A stretch of DNA of 64,000 nt from Rhynchosporium graminicola (lineage: Eukaryota > Ascomycota > Leotiomycetes > Helotiales > Ploettnerulaceae). Below are positions 44,456-55,757 of this stretch, in pieces; the first letter of the stretch is position 1, and each line of letters begins with the position of its first letter. The notes below the pieces were generated by a model that saw only the letters and a program-made list of their open reading frames with translations, had not been told where the DNA came from and did not search any database. The translations under genes were made by a program, and so were the position numbers. The stretch covers positions 1-64,000 of the forward strand of contig FJUW01000079.1 of assembly GCA_900074885.1 (NCBI GenBank), read 5' to 3'.

Positions 44456-45954
44456 ATGTTCAAGCTCGCAAGAAGCAGGCCCTTTGCGGCTGCCCTCAAG
44501 CCAAGCAAGGTAAATCAACTGCGCGGACCAAAAATTCCCGTTCCTGGCCAGCAACTTGCTAACAGCTCTAGGTCTTCTCGTCGTCGCGATTAGCTGGTGT
44601 TGCACAACAAAAGAGAGCTTTGAGCATACACGAATATCTTTCTGCGGATCTTCTGAGACAGGTATGCGAAACGATGCTTGCGGTATGGATATGAAGCTCA
44701 TAGAAAATAGTATGGCATTGGTGTTCCCCAAGGCTCAGTTGCTAAATCTGCTGCCGAAGCTGAAGCCATCGCAAAAAAAATTGGCGGCGATGATATGGTC
44801 ATCAAGGCACAAGTTCTTGCTGGTGGACGAGGAAAGGGCACATTCGACAATGGATTGAAAGGGGGTGTCCGTGTTATCTACTCTCCAACAGAGGCCAAGA
44901 TGTTCGCAAACCAAATGATCGGTCACAAGCTTGTCACAAAGCAGACAGGTGCCGCAGGACTTATCTGCAACTCGGTCTACATCTGCGAGCGGAAATTTGC
45001 CCGTCGCGAATTCTACCTGGCAATTTTAATGGATCGTGGATCCCAAGGTCCAGTTATCGTATCCTCGCCGCAGGGAGGTATGGATATTGAGACTGTCGCA
45101 AAGGAGAACCCAGAAGCTATCACCACTACTTACATCGACATCCACACCGGTGTCACTGACGAAATCGCCCGCAAGATCTCAGTTGATCTCGGTTTCAGCG
45201 AGCAATGTATTGAGGACGCCAAGGATACCATCCAGAAGCTCTACAAGATCTTCATGGAGAAGGATGCTACTCAGATCGAGATTAACCCTCTCTCGGAAAC
45301 TTCTGACCACCAAGTTCTTGCCATGGATGCCAAGCTTGGATTCGATGATAACGCTGATTTCCGTCAGAAGGAGATCTTCTCTTTGCGCGACACCACCCAG
45401 GAGGATGCCGATGAGGTCAAGGCTGCTGAGAGCGGGTTGAACTTTATCAAGTTGGGAGGTGATATTGGATGTTTGGTCAATGGTGCCGGTCTCGCCATGG
45501 CTACCATGGATATCATCAAGTTGAACGGAGGAGAGCCAGCCAATTTCCTCGATGTCGGTGGTGGAGCTACCCCTCAAGCCATCCACGAGGCTTTCACCCT
45601 CATCACTAGCGATCCCAAGGTCACCGCTATCTTCGTAAACATTTTCGGAGGTATCGTCAGATGTGACGCTATTGCCCAAGGTCTCATCAGCGTTGTTGAG
45701 AGCATGAACCTCAGCATTCCTATCATTGCCAGATTGCAGGGCACAAACATGGAGGCTGCACAGAAGTTGATCCAAGATGCTGGTCTCAAGATCTTCGCCA
45801 TTGATGATCTCCAGAACGCTGCGGAGAAGGCAGTGCAGTTTTCGAAAGTTGTCAAGATGGGTACGTCGTACTTGAAATCAATTTAGGGGATAATTGCTGA
45901 CAATAAATAGCTCGTGACATTGACGTGGGAGTTGAATTCTCGCTTGGTATTTGA
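44456..45954 (+). CDS. LSC2: Succinyl-CoA ligase beta subunit, mitochondrial
   Basis: Four exons: 44456-44509, 44572-44661, 44711-45860 and 45911-45954, all GT-AG and in phase, 445 residues. The N-terminus MFKLARSRPFAAALKPSK is a mitochondrial presequence. Mature sequence begins around LSIHEYLSADLLRQ and YGIGVPKG. ATP-grasp features follow: KAQVLAGGRGKGTF, then ERKFARREFYLAI, QIEINPL (metal-binding Asn) and DAKLGFDDNADFRQ. The ligase domain has FLDVGGGATPQAI and NIFGGIVRCD, and ends near PIIARLQGTNMEAAQKL. With the alpha subunit it converts succinyl-CoA to succinate with nucleotide triphosphate synthesis in the TCA cycle. The last exon supplies only 15 codons (ARDIDVGVEFSLGI). Without it the frame would end in a false tail at 45886. 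Confidence 0.96.
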
Positions 45955-47049
45955 GCGATTTAACCTCTTTGGCGCGTTTCCTTGTGTATTGATTCCCTTG
46001 CCTTTAGATGATAGGCGAGTATGTATAATGCAATCCGTTTTTGTGCCACCTCCAATATGTACTACCTCCATGATTCGCTGTGCTTGCAGGCAGTTTGAAG
46101 TATATGCCCTCTTATGTAATATGTTATTTTTGGAAATCTTCTTCTCTGTGGTTCGTCGCTACAGTGCCATAATCCTCAACTCGACACTGGCCGGGAAAGA
46201 ATGCGCGGCGGTACCCCAACTTCATCCCAGAACCAGTCTTGTGGTGCATAAATAAATAGAATGGTCGCAAATGCAGCCTTGTATCGAAGTTTCGAGGCTC
46301 ACCGAGATCTCACGTCCATAAAATCCGATTCTGATGACTCACTTTCTTTCGCAAAGCGTAAGACATTCTCCGTCTGCCATCCACGTCCGCCATTCAAGTC
46401 CAGTCAAAACATCACATGACAGCCTATTTAGGCATCATCCCACCTACAACAATAACAGTCAAGCGCGAAACATGAATGTGTGGAGTCAGTCCAGATGTTT
46501 TGAATGGAGAGACTACTTAAGACATGGGTGTGCTGCTGTTATTGTTCCTTCCAACGCGTTCCGACTTTATTGTCCTGTAATAGACAGGAGAAGTTCTGGT
46601 TTCGCGGAGCCCGCTTAGGGTAAGTGTTGAGATTCGCTTGCGAAGTCGAGGGAACTGTTGATAACAGACCGTAAGGTAGTCAAATACTTCATAATGTAAG
46701 TCGGGAGCAAGCGGGATCCCTTGTGGTATCGGCCGTACATGGTATGGTACTCGCTCTGCGAACCGGATTCCCGTTATTCTTTCCTCTTCGGCCTTCGTCT
46801 CATTTGAAACAGGATTTTCTTGTTGTTGTCACAACAATTCACAAGTACTTATTCAGACTGAGACATTCAAACAATCACTCACACCATGTGTTCAGACTCC
46901 TTATCTTGAGCATTCGGTGCTCTGAACCTCACCACCCCTCCCTTATCAAGTTGTCTCCGTCTTCCGCATCAATAGCCTCCACATCTCTTTTCCTTCCTTA
47001 TCCTCCTCCTCCACAACTACCAACTACCAACTTCACTCCAGCTTCAACC
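45955..47049. other. Intergenic, no gene seen
   Basis: About 1.1 kb from the LSC2 3' end to the next start. The frame open from 46723 is the upstream extension of the following gene and is low-complexity. Pyrimidine-rich stretches near 46930-47040 fit a promoter and leader. Confidence 0.5.
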
Positions 47050-47574
47050 ATGCCCTGGAATCTCAGCTACAACCCCTTCAACCCTCTCCTCCACCTCCAC
47101 TACCAACCATCACCACCACCCGCAAGTTACAGACCTCGCTACACATCCGAAAATCCGTCTCCCTACTACCTAGAACAAGCGGCCTTCTACCTCCCACCAA
47201 CGCGCTCCGATCCATTCGCTCTTCCTCCTCCACCGCTTCCCTCAATCTTCACCGGGTTCCATCTTGAAATCCTCACCATCTCTCTATACATACTGAAATT
47301 CCTCCTCGCCTTTCTTTTCGCCCTCCTGGGCTACGTCCTGGGGATGCTTGAGCTCGGAGCAGAGGTTTTTAATGTTGCGTATGAGGCCTTTACGTCACAG
47401 GAAATGGCGGCGTTCGCGCTGGCTTGGTGGTTGGTGGAAAGGTTGCCGGGGTGGAAGAAGAGTGTTTTGGAGGAGATGGCGGCGAGAAGGGGCTTGGGCT
47501 TGGATGAGCCTGTCTACACGGTTTTTTTGGCAGGGAGAGAGGCGTTGGGAACAGGGAGTGTGAGGTGGGAATAG
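47050..47574 (+). CDS. Hypothetical protein with membrane segment
   Basis: Start chosen at 47050, in the context CAACCATGC just after a pyrimidine-rich leader, giving 174 residues without intron. Residues 1-75 are Pro/Tyr-rich (SPPPASYRPRYTSE). A hydrophobic stretch follows (TISLYILKFLLAFLFALLGY), then VLGMLELGAEVFNVAYEA and a second, weaker one (MAAFALAWWLVERLPGW). The C-terminal part is charged. Most likely it is a small integral membrane protein with one or two helices. I do not recognise a family. A start further upstream, at 46723, would add 109 residues of little coding quality. Confidence 0.6.
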   Translation: MPWNLSYNPFNPLLHLHYQPSPPPASYRPRYTSENPSPYYLEQAAFYLPPTRSDPFALPPPPLPSIFTGFHLEILTISLYILKFLLAFLFALLGYVLGMLELGAEVFNVAYEAFTSQEMAAFALAWWLVERLPGWKKSVLEEMAARRGLGLDEPVYTVFLAGREALGTGSVRWE

Positions 47575-47939
47575 TTTTCGGTGTGTTTGTTTTGTTTAGA
47601 AGGGAGGGAGTGAGGAAGGGAATTTGGTAGAATGGAGTCTGGAAAAGAGTGGGGAGTTTGAAAGTTTGTATTTGGTTTATTTGCGGTAAGCTGTGTCTAC
47701 GGACGTTGGAATTTGAAATCGAAGACGTTCTCCCGTTGCTCTCTTATCGGTACTGTGAACACTTGCTAGATTCATTTCCACATCAGTTGGGTATTTGATA
47801 ATTGTGTATTCTTGTGGAATGTGAAGTCTTCAAGATCTGTGGCGTGATGCGCAAATCAAGTCTGTTGACATCTAAGTACAAGCTGGTACAGTCAAGATAT
47901 TTCCTGGACATGTTAGCACTCGATTCAATCTTCAGATCA
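47575..47939. other. Intergenic, convergent 3' ends
   Basis: About 365 bp between convergent genes, AT-rich, with nothing notable. Confidence 0.4.
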
Positions 47940-49087
47940 TCAGAAAAACTTACCTCCATCAGGGTACACAACCTGTCCATTCAAAAACACACCTCCCGGT
48001 CCCGCAAGGAAAAGAATACAAGCTCCCATATCAGTATCATGTCCATACCTGCCCGCTGGATTACTAGCCTCACTATCCAACTGGCTCTTCTGATGCTCAT
48101 CACTCTCACCAGCCGTCATCTCGCTTGGGAATACACCTGGTGCGATCGAATTGACTCTAACCTTCGCTTCGACGAATGTGGTAGCCATCATGCGGGTCAA
48201 GTGCAGGAAAGCAGCTTTAGATGAGGCGTAGGCAAATTGACCATTAGAACTACCTTTCATGACGCCGGAGATACTGGTGATGTTTACGATGCTAGGTGAG
48301 AAGCCGGGCGTGCTAGAGAGGGATTTGGAGAGGAGGGGGAGGAAACCTGCGGCGACAAAGAATTGAGAGGTTACGTTCGTTTCGAAGGTGGATGCCCAAG
48401 CTGACGGGTCGGATTTCATCAGATGGTCAGAGATAGATTGTGCGGACTGGTGCATGTTAGAGGAGTGGACTGCTTTTGGACAAGCGCAATCGAATAGTGT
48501 GTGAAGTCATGTAAGTATGAAAACATGTAATATGTGACTTGCCTTGAAATCCGGTTTGCCGTTCGAGTACTTAGTGTTGTCATCTCTCGCAATCCCGGCA
48601 TTGTTGACAAGCAGATGAATTCCATTGTGCTCTTTTGACTCAACCTCCTTGACCAATCTCACAATCTCGTCCTTCTTGGTGATATCTCCAGGAAGGCTAC
48701 ATGACTCGTCAGCTAGGTCCGCGTGCAATTGCAGCACGATCGAGAACGGAAGGAAGCGACTTACGCAATGATCTTGCCTGGTCCAGAGTTGTATTTCTCA
48801 ACCACAGTATTTAAGGCTTCCTCGCGTCGTCCAGTGATGTACACTTTTGCACCGTTTGCGACTAAAGTCTGCGTGATCATAAGTCCTATTCCCGAACCCC
48901 CTCCGGTAACCACGGCTGAGAAATTGGAGACATCGAAAAGTTTGGTAGATTTCAAATCCGAGTTGTTTGCTGCGCCGGATGCCATTGTTCGTGTTTGTGT
49001 AAGAGTTCTGATTGGGAGACTGGGAATATTGAATGCGGAACGGATTGAGTTGGAAGTTTGATGGGTTTTATAGAAAGATTTGAGCAT
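47940..49087 (-). CDS. Short-chain dehydrogenase/reductase
   Basis: Exons 49087-48765, 48696-48543 and 48446-47940, 327 residues from the first Met. A second Met at 48984 (MASGAANNSDLKS) may be the mature or alternative start, the preceding 34 residues resembling a mitochondrial presequence. The NAD(P) motif is TGGGSGIG. NNAG follows in exon 2. The catalytic Ser is in NITSISG, and YASSKAA supplies the YxxxK pair. The C-terminal part ends GQVVYPDGGKFF. All classical SDR elements are present. The second intron has a GC donor (AAG|GCAAGT) and the acceptor CACCAG. Other acceptors break the frame. The substrate is unknown. Confidence 0.88.
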
Positions 49088-49675
49088 TTTATTGATAGAG
49101 ATGAGATGGGTGGAAAGGAGACTGTAAGAGCGATTTAAATATTGTGAGGATGGTCGGTGACCTCACACTTGTCTCATTGCATGCCATGACGTCTGCATTT
49201 TGAGGGTCTCTCGAATGTTAGCCTGTAAACAGAACATCACTCAAAAATTGAACTGAAGTTCGTAAGGTATGAGCGACGAATTCAGGTCTTCGGAATGCGA
49301 GTAGTCAGAGGATGGTATTGTAATGGAAGCGACGGACTATGGTCAGCCATCAGTCAAATGACAGACGAAATTCATAAAATTGGAAATGTTCCCTGTCAAC
49401 TTCCCCCATGAGATTTTGCTCGATATCCCTGATATACGCATGTTCAAATACATCACACCTGCATCCCCAACATAGAGACAAAAAACGGCTATAGTATCCC
49501 GGTATTCTGTAGTCTGGCACATCTTTCGGCTTCTGCGATGGTTCGAACATTCATGATACAATAGACAGCCTTGCGGGCCTCATGAAGTGAGATTTCGTCA
49601 GCCTCCATCCAGAATTGCCGAGGCTCAAAGACAACCAAGTCCCAAATTCTCAAAAGCAGCAACACCACGTCAACC
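49088..49675. promoter_or_regulatory. Divergent promoter region, SDR / Nudix
   Basis: About 590 bp between two divergent starts. The minus-strand frames at 49343-49770 are not supported by a domain. Confidence 0.4.
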
Positions 49676-51078
49676 ATGCCCGAAACCAAAACGAAAACCC
49701 AGAACTTGATCACACCTTTCCACGAAACTCTCAACGGTCTTGTCGAGAATCCATGCCCACATGTCAGCAACCCCGAGGGCTGTAAAAAGCGCGCAAGTGT
49801 AACTTTGATCCTGCGTGTGAGGCCGAATTACGATCACTGGCCTGAAACACGTAGCGGTGGAGGAGAAGCAGAAACAGGAAACGAAGCAGCCATCCAAAGT
49901 TACAGTACCCATGAGACCCTAGATCGATTCTTTGCGCAAGATTGGGTTCAGCATGGTGACCCAGAAGCGGTATTTATCAAAAGAGCTGCGCGGGTTGGCG
50001 ATCGGTGGACTTCCCACGTAGCTCTTCCAGGAGGGAAGAGAGATCCTGAAGACGAAGATGATAAGGCAGTTGCTATAAGGGAGACAGTTGAAGAAATCGG
50101 GCTGGATCTTACATCCCCTCATGCGTTGTTCGTAGGCAATCTTCCGGAGAGAGTTGTCAGTACTACATGGGGAAAGGTCCCGTACGCAAGGTCCTGTTGT
50201 CTTTGAAATTATCAAGTGCTGACCGTTCCTGTGATAGGATTATGGTACTTTGTCCCTTTGTCTTCCTCTGGACTGGCCCAGAGCTTCCGCCACTGAGATT
50301 ACAACCTGCTGAAGTGGCTTCTATACATTGGGTGCCTCTTCGAGTCCTCCTTTCCCCATCCTCAAGGACATATGAATACGTAGATGTATCCGATCGATTC
50401 GCACGCCAAGGAGGACCTCTGGCGAGATGTATCACAAGGTCAATACTTGGGAAGATGCGTTTCTCTGCTATAAGATTGGTGCCTTCGGAATCGATATTCT
50501 GCAGCTCGATCGCAGAGTTCTTTCCTCCTGAGCTATTGGAAATTGAGGCAGCGACAACGACCTCGGTGGGAAAAAAGCTGTATAATTGGTATCTTGGAGA
50601 CCATGCAGGATCATCAGACAAAGCAAGACCATTGCTTTTATGGGGATTGACTTTAGGAATGCTAGCTGATTTCCTCGATCAGATGCCGCCGCATAATGCT
50701 GTCAAGCTGTGGTCATACCCAACATTTACATCTATCGATGTTCAGTTTCTCATTAATATTCTGACGGCGCCGCTGAAGAGGAGGAATAGACAGCGTCTTC
50801 AGCAGGGCGGTGTGCATAACCAGACTGCCATGGATAGTGAAACTGAGGCTGTTGCTATTGGAGATAATCCTTGGTGTATCGGCGGTTTGAGTAATGGAAT
50901 GAAAGCCCCAAGTAAAGGTGTGAATCAAACGAGAGTTTATGCCGTGGGCGTCATGCTCGAAGGTTACTATGTCATGGCTAGACGAGGTGTCTGGATCGCT
51001 GCTAGCTTTCGTTTGGCTGCTACTATGGCTCTGGCGATACAGATTGTGCGAAGGTACAAGTCTTTCGGGAGGGGTTGA
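49676..51078 (+). CDS. Nudix hydrolase, probably CoA-diphosphatase-like, with C-terminal membrane segment
   Basis: Exon 1 is 49676-50181 and exon 2 is 50238-51078. The intron at 50182-50237 (GTACGC, CTGACC branch, GATAG) splits the Pro codon of GKVP. The product has 448 residues. It starts with CPHVSNPEGCKKRASVTLIL. The Nudix box then reads GGKRDPEDEDDKAVAIRETV + EEIGLDL, the full GX5EX7REUXEEXGU pattern that holds metal. The later half is fungus-specific, with FFPPELLEIEAATTT, a possible linker, and near the end a hydrophobic stretch (GVWIAASFRLAATMALAIQI) followed by RRYK. Nudix enzymes cleave nucleoside-diphosphate-linked compounds, and closely similar fungal proteins resemble CoA diphosphatases. 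The substrate is inferred. No defect seen. Confidence 0.85.
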
Positions 51079-51671
51079 AATAATAGAATCTGAATGAAGT
51101 CTACCTGTTTGGGTTCACTGGACTAAATTAGAAACTGGAGGGGATCTTTCATAATGACAATCACGAAGACACGGACATCTAACCGGTACACTTAGTGGTG
51201 AGTATGAATATACCCTGTTGCGCAGATCTGGTATACTCTCCCCCAAAATTGCAGTAATACCAGACACATGATTGGATGTTAGTCCTTGGTGAGGCTCGTG
51301 GTGAAAAACAGACACAGTGTAAGGGTTTATTTGACCTAGCCACGTGTAGTCACCTTTACTTCCTGTGAAGGTTGTGACATGATCAGTCATTATCTGCTGT
51401 GGCTGGGATTCCATTCCTCTCGCATGTTACGGAACCACGCATCACGGAATAGCGCAATCACTTGGGAACCCGGCAGCTCGGTACAACGATAAATTAAAAT
51501 TGCAAAAGATTCGCATTTTCGAAATGCTACGTTCACAAGTGTGAAACTGCAAGACTATCTACAGGAATCGAATCCACACACAGCCGATGGCGTTGCATCC
51601 ACATGTTCCGCCTGAACACTGCACATCAGGCACCCTCATCTCATTGTCAGCAGCACAGATCCTTCGAGTAT
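51079..51671. other. Intergenic, convergent 3' ends
   Basis: About 590 bp. The open frame 51115-51414 (minus) is unsupported. Nothing notable. Confidence 0.4.
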
Positions 51672-52673
51672 CTAATGCTGTAATGTCAAGAGGTAAGGCA
51701 CATAAGGAAGGTTGTCGTAGGTGTTTGCGCTTGCACTTGGGTTGTGACCTTGGATCAGGAACTGCAAGTTGCAAAAATCAATCGTCATCGTCTGATCAGG
51801 GTTGTGGCGAACCAAGTCTCCGTGCGAGACGTCGTTGGTTGAGGTGGTACCGCTGTTGGCCTTTCCGGCGAAGGGGTTGTTCTCAGTGGCAGCATTCTTA
51901 GTCCACTGTCCATCGAGCGAAGTCGCGGTGAAAGAGCGGAAGTATCGCCCTCGACTGCCCATACACTCAACGATCATGAGGTACTTTTTCTGGCCCGCGA
52001 CGGTGTAGACCTGAACGGCTTCGAACAGGTTGGCTTTGGTGTCGCGCATGACGACGGTGAAGGAGTTGCCGAAGTTCCCAGGGAACTTTCCGATGGGCAT
52101 ACTGGCGCGGTAGATGTAGCCATTGTCGCCGGCGAAGAAAATGTACATGTTCTTGTCGTCACCGATGACAGTCTGATCGATAGCTTTGTCGCCACCTGTG
52201 AGCTGGCCGCTCAGAAGAACATTTGCGGGGCCCCATCCGTTGACGTTCGATGGGTCGTTCGATGTTCTATAGGTGAACGTTCCCTGGCCCCACTGGTAGG
52301 TGAGAACCCACTTGCTGGCGAGTGAGAAGTAGAAGATCGTTGGAGCGACGGCGGTGAAGGGCGTGGCGATCTGAGCAGCGCTGCCCATATCAGCCCACTC
52401 TTTGAAGGGTGCGAAGGCCATTGAGCCATATCCACCACCTTGCGACTTGCTTCTGTGGTTCGAGGCGTACACAATATGATTGCCCTTGTAGAACGTGGTG
52501 GAGAAGTCCTTAAGAGCAATCCATCCGTTTTTGGGAGTGGCAAGCTGATTACTCGAGGTCCATTTGTAGGTCGTCGGGATAGGGCAAGACTTGTTATGTG
52601 TCGGGGCTCCTAGTGCTGCTGATGACACGACTGGAAGCACCAGTAATAAAGCAGTTGCAAGATTGTGAAACAT
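51672..52673 (-). CDS. Secreted GH62 alpha-L-arabinofuranosidase
   Basis: Single exon. The start chosen is [20 protein letters not shown] at 52673, a clean signal peptide cut near Ala-Ala-Leu-Gly. The longer frame from 52814 would put 47 residues before it. The product has 333 residues. The GH62 domain runs the full length: [30 protein letters not shown], a [20 protein letters not shown] block, [11 protein letters not shown] with the likely acid Glu, [13 protein letters not shown], and [17 protein letters not shown] near the C-terminus. Cys residues at the start and in DFCNLQ probably pair. GH62 enzymes remove arabinose side chains from arabinoxylan, so this is a plant-cell-wall-degrading exoenzyme with no carbohydrate-binding module. 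Confidence 0.95.
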   Translation of the reverse strand: MFHNLATALLLVLPVVSSAALGAPTHNKSCPIPTTYKWTSSNQLATPKNGWIALKDFSTTFYKGNHIVYASNHRSKSQGGGYGSMAFAPFKEWADMGSAAQIATPFTAVAPTIFYFSLASKWVLTYQWGQGTFTYRTSNDPSNVNGWGPANVLLSGQLTGGDKAIDQTVIGDDKNMYIFFAGDNGYIYRASMPIGKFPGNFGNSFTVVMRDTKANLFEAVQVYTVAGQKKYLMIVECMGSRGRYFRSFTATSLDGQWTKNAATENNPFAGKANSGTTSTNDVSHGDLVRHNPDQTMTIDFCNLQFLIQGHNPSASANTYDNLPYVPYLLTLQH

Positions 52674-53983
52674 ATTGAATGAGTGACAGGAGAATAAAAG
52701 CGCGAGGGCGAGAGAAAGAGAAGATGGTGAAACGGTTTTGGGGAATTGACGACAGCCTTCTTCTCTAACTATATAAAACTGATAAACGGAGTCTCGTATG
52801 ATGTGGTATTTCACGGGACTGACCTGGACCTGTCCTCAAAATGCAATTAATTTACCAGCAACATCTAGAAGCTGTCTGGCTAGGATGGCCAATTTCCACC
52901 TCCTGTCAGGGTGGAGGTGATCACCAGCTTCCGACACGTCTTTTCTCCACATCTGGAGGTCCTTCATATTAATTAGAATTCATCAGAATTAATCCAAATT
53001 AATATTCAGAGGGATGGGATGGAGCGGTCAAAGTAATATAAATGAACTCGAGCCAGCGACGTCTCCCGGGATCGTGGTAAGGACTACCCCGCCTGCAGGC
53101 GGAACATACGGAGTGCAATAATGGAAGTGTACCACTTGTGGAGCCGAACCAACCTGCTGGAACCTTATCGTTGAGACAGCTCAGGATAGGCTTGCGGTGC
53201 GCAGCACATACGGTCCGTACTGAAACAAGCAAGCAAAAGCAGTGATGGAAAGTGCCCACAGTAGGTATGGTGGAAACCGGAAGATATGCCAAATGATTAA
53301 ACATCTAGCTATACTCGGTATGTACGGAGAACTCAATCTTCGTTTCCGTCAATAAATCCTCAGGAGAAGAGAGAAGCCGCGAGATGCGAAAATCAAGGCA
53401 GTTTCCTACACACCTCTGGGGATAAACTTACGTGCCTCTGAGCTGCTATGCCTCTCTATGCGGCTTCATAAACGCGATACACGTGAAGCGAAGTAGCAGA
53501 ACCGAGGGTCTGAATATAGCAAGACCATTCTCAGAATGAAATGTGGGCAACATACTCAAGTATTCCTCGCGTGGGATGTAGTCCAAATCGTTCGACTTAC
53601 TCCTCAATTAACCTTCAAGGATAGAAGTACAAGTTACCCCCGTCAAGTTACAAGTAATAAGCCACGGCGTCTCTCTGTCTCTCAGGCGTCTCTCTTGCTT
53701 AGAGCGACTATCACACCGAGAGTGCTCCTTTGATCCTTCGGGTGGGTAGGGTATCCGCCCCTCGAAGCAGCCTAACCTTCAATCGTCTGATATTTGCTAT
53801 CTGTCATCTGCTATCTATTCGAAATCGGACCATATTACCTTCAAAAAGCGACTGTAGTAGTAGACCCGCAGGTGAGCAACCTCCACTTGTGCGTGCGATT
53901 CTATGGCTCGTGTCCAGTATTTTCAAGTTTGCATGATTATTCGTAGTGTGACAGGCGCATTGGTCTACGGAGTACTTAGGTGG
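52674..53983. other. Intergenic, promoter of GH62 gene, no gene seen
   Basis: About 1.3 kb. The first few hundred bp include the arabinofuranosidase promoter. The open frames at 52999-53304 (minus) and 53536-53936 (plus) have no recognisable feature. Confidence 0.45.
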
Positions 53984-54095
53984 TACTCGGCTCCGTGAGT
54001 CTGAACCTGTCGATAGTAGTTATACAGGGGAACTGTTGTTGGAACGACCCTTGATATAAGCCCTGTCAGGTTCAGACCCACGGAGAAACCGAGTA
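53984..54095. mobile_element. MITE, TACTCGG family, copy a
   Basis: 112 bp with inverted ends: TACTCGGCTCCGTGAGTCTG on the left, CAGACCCACGGAGAAACCG + AGTA on the right. The ends carry TTCAGAC/GTCTGAA internally. Same family as 55643-55757. Confidence 0.65.
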
Positions 54096-54290
54096 GTAAG
54101 GTATACGAAGGATGTTTCAGAAATGTCAGGGCATGAAAAACAATCGGCCCTAAGTGATGTCAGTTGTTGATGCGTTCTCGCTTGTGCTTGACTTGCCTTT
54201 AATTGGCGATTTACACTGACACTTCGCGAAGTTTCACGATTGGCGCGCATCTAGTAAGGTTCTGTTTTATATTATTACGGTGCGTACCCT

Positions 54291-54519
54291 CCCTTCCTCC
54301 CCGTATTACTTGTAATTATGGGTACTTTGAGGGTAACCTATGGAGGCTGTGTGAATGGGATACTAGGGCATTTGGCCAGTGAGAAGACCACGTCGAGCTA
54401 CCTTGGGTCCTTTGTCCTCAAATTTGACCAGTTTTTGACCCGTGCTTTAAGCCATGATATAACCACTCGGATCTTTAGGATGTTGGATTTGACCCACTAC
54501 TACAAGTAATTAGGGGGGG
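54291..54519. mobile_element. Intact poly-C-ended MITE, copy 2
   Basis: About 229 bp, the uninterrupted version of the element at 24603-25132, in inverted orientation. TATTACTTGTAATTATGGG is at the left end and ACAAGTAATTAGG plus a G-run at the right. No coding capacity. The frame at 54318-54509 only reflects its sequence. Confidence 0.75.
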
Positions 54520-54848
54520 AGAGTTTCGGGATGGGAAATGGTGTTTATAGATTAGTCCACCAGTAGTGAGCTGAGCTTGTGTCGCATTGGCGGAGTCTTG
54601 GCGGAGTCTGGGGAAGATCCTCATTGAAAGAACTTTACTACCAATCTTCTGAGAAAATCGTCGGATTGCTTGGGTAGCGCCTTGGCTTAGCTGAACTCCC
54701 GTGACTGCAAAATGACGAACGGATAGAGGATATGTTTTCTAGCATTGAAACATTTTGTATGGTTACACGAGGCTTGTGTCATGTAGAGACTTACTCCGAG
54801 CAGGTACATATCGCAGAGGCGCCCCCAACGGTTCCTCTTTTGTCGTTA

Positions 54849-55642
54849 CAGTGAAACCCCTGTTATAACGATCACCGTTATAACGATATTTCTATTATAG
54901 CGATATATTTCCACGGACAGAGCGTTTTCTCATACAATTCCTAATATCAACGATATCGTTACCAAATTGCCGTATATCGTTATATCAGTTCAGCTCGGTA
55001 TGCCTCGAATATCAATTACAATTGAGCAGCGACGAGCTCTACGATAGGTATTCCGGAGTTAGTTTACAAACGTCAGTGATACGACAATTTACAACTGCTT
55101 CCGGAAATCAACTCTAGTCGCAGCTCCAATAGCTCTTCCGATATCACCTCAGCCAGCTGATCTTACACAGCTTTATCAACAAGCTTCAACAGTAGCAGAT
55201 ATCAAGGACGCTATGAGTTTAAGTAACTTCTTGAACCCCCCGGAAGAAGCTATAACGGACGCAATTGATATAGAGAACAAGCAGACTAACGACGCTTTAT
55301 TACAAGAGATAATAGAAGATCACTTACAAAGCGAAACTCCAGAGGATGAAGACGAGGCTAGAGACTCAGTTCTAGAGCCAGAATACTCTATTCAAGACGC
55401 AAGGCAAGCTTTAAAGGTATTACTTTGCTTTACAGAGAAGTAAAGAACTATGAATACAAGTTATATACGAGTAATTAAGCGCTACAAGCAGGAGTTGCAG
55501 TCTATAGAGAGAGACTCGCTCTCCCAGGGTTCCCTTGATAGGTAGCTTATATAATACAAACTCGTTCCTTTATAACGATATATCCGTTATAACGATATTT
55601 TTAACTATCCCGAATCAATCGTTATAACAGGGGTTTCACTGT
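54849..55642 (+). mobile_element. Deletion derivative of a pogo/Fot-type transposon
   Basis: The inverted ends CAGTGAAACCCCTGTTATAA (left) and TTATAACAGGGGTTTCACTG (right) are perfect over 20 bp and flanked by TA (54847-54848 and 55643-55644). A second, internal repeat, CCGTTATAACGATAT, lies near each end. 794 bp in all. Inside are two pieces of a pogo-type transposase: an N-terminal start (MPRISITIEQRRALR, near 54998) and a C-terminal tail (55213-55443). The middle, with the DDE core, is missing, so it needs a partner to move. The sequence is not RIP-degraded. Confidence 0.85.
55213..55443 (+). pseudogene. Pogo-type transposase C-terminal fragment
   Basis: 76 codons from MSLSNFLNPPEEAITDAID to a stop, with an acidic part (SETPEDEDEARDS) and the closing SIQDARQALKVLLCFTE that is typical of fungal pogo/Fot1 transposase tails. 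It remains open, but catalytic residues are absent. Confidence 0.7.
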
Positions 55643-55757
55643 ACTCGGTTTCTCTAGAAGTCTAAACCTATCCACTATGGATTGACAAGGGCAAACACAC
55701 CAAAAACTCCCTGCAAACCCACTGTAGATAGCTTCAGACTTCTGGAGAAACTGAGTA
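55643..55757. mobile_element. MITE, TACTCGG family, copy b
   Basis: About 115 bp with inverted ends: TACTCGGTTTCTCTAGAAGT on the left and CTTCTGGAGAAACTGAGTA on the right. Its first two bases are the TA that the pogo derivative used as target. Confidence 0.65.

Noticed and set aside
31697..52673. A biosynthetic gene cluster spanning transporter, SDR, DUF3830 and Nudix genes
   Set aside because: No core synthase or synthetase, and UMP1 and LSC2 housekeeping genes are interspersed.
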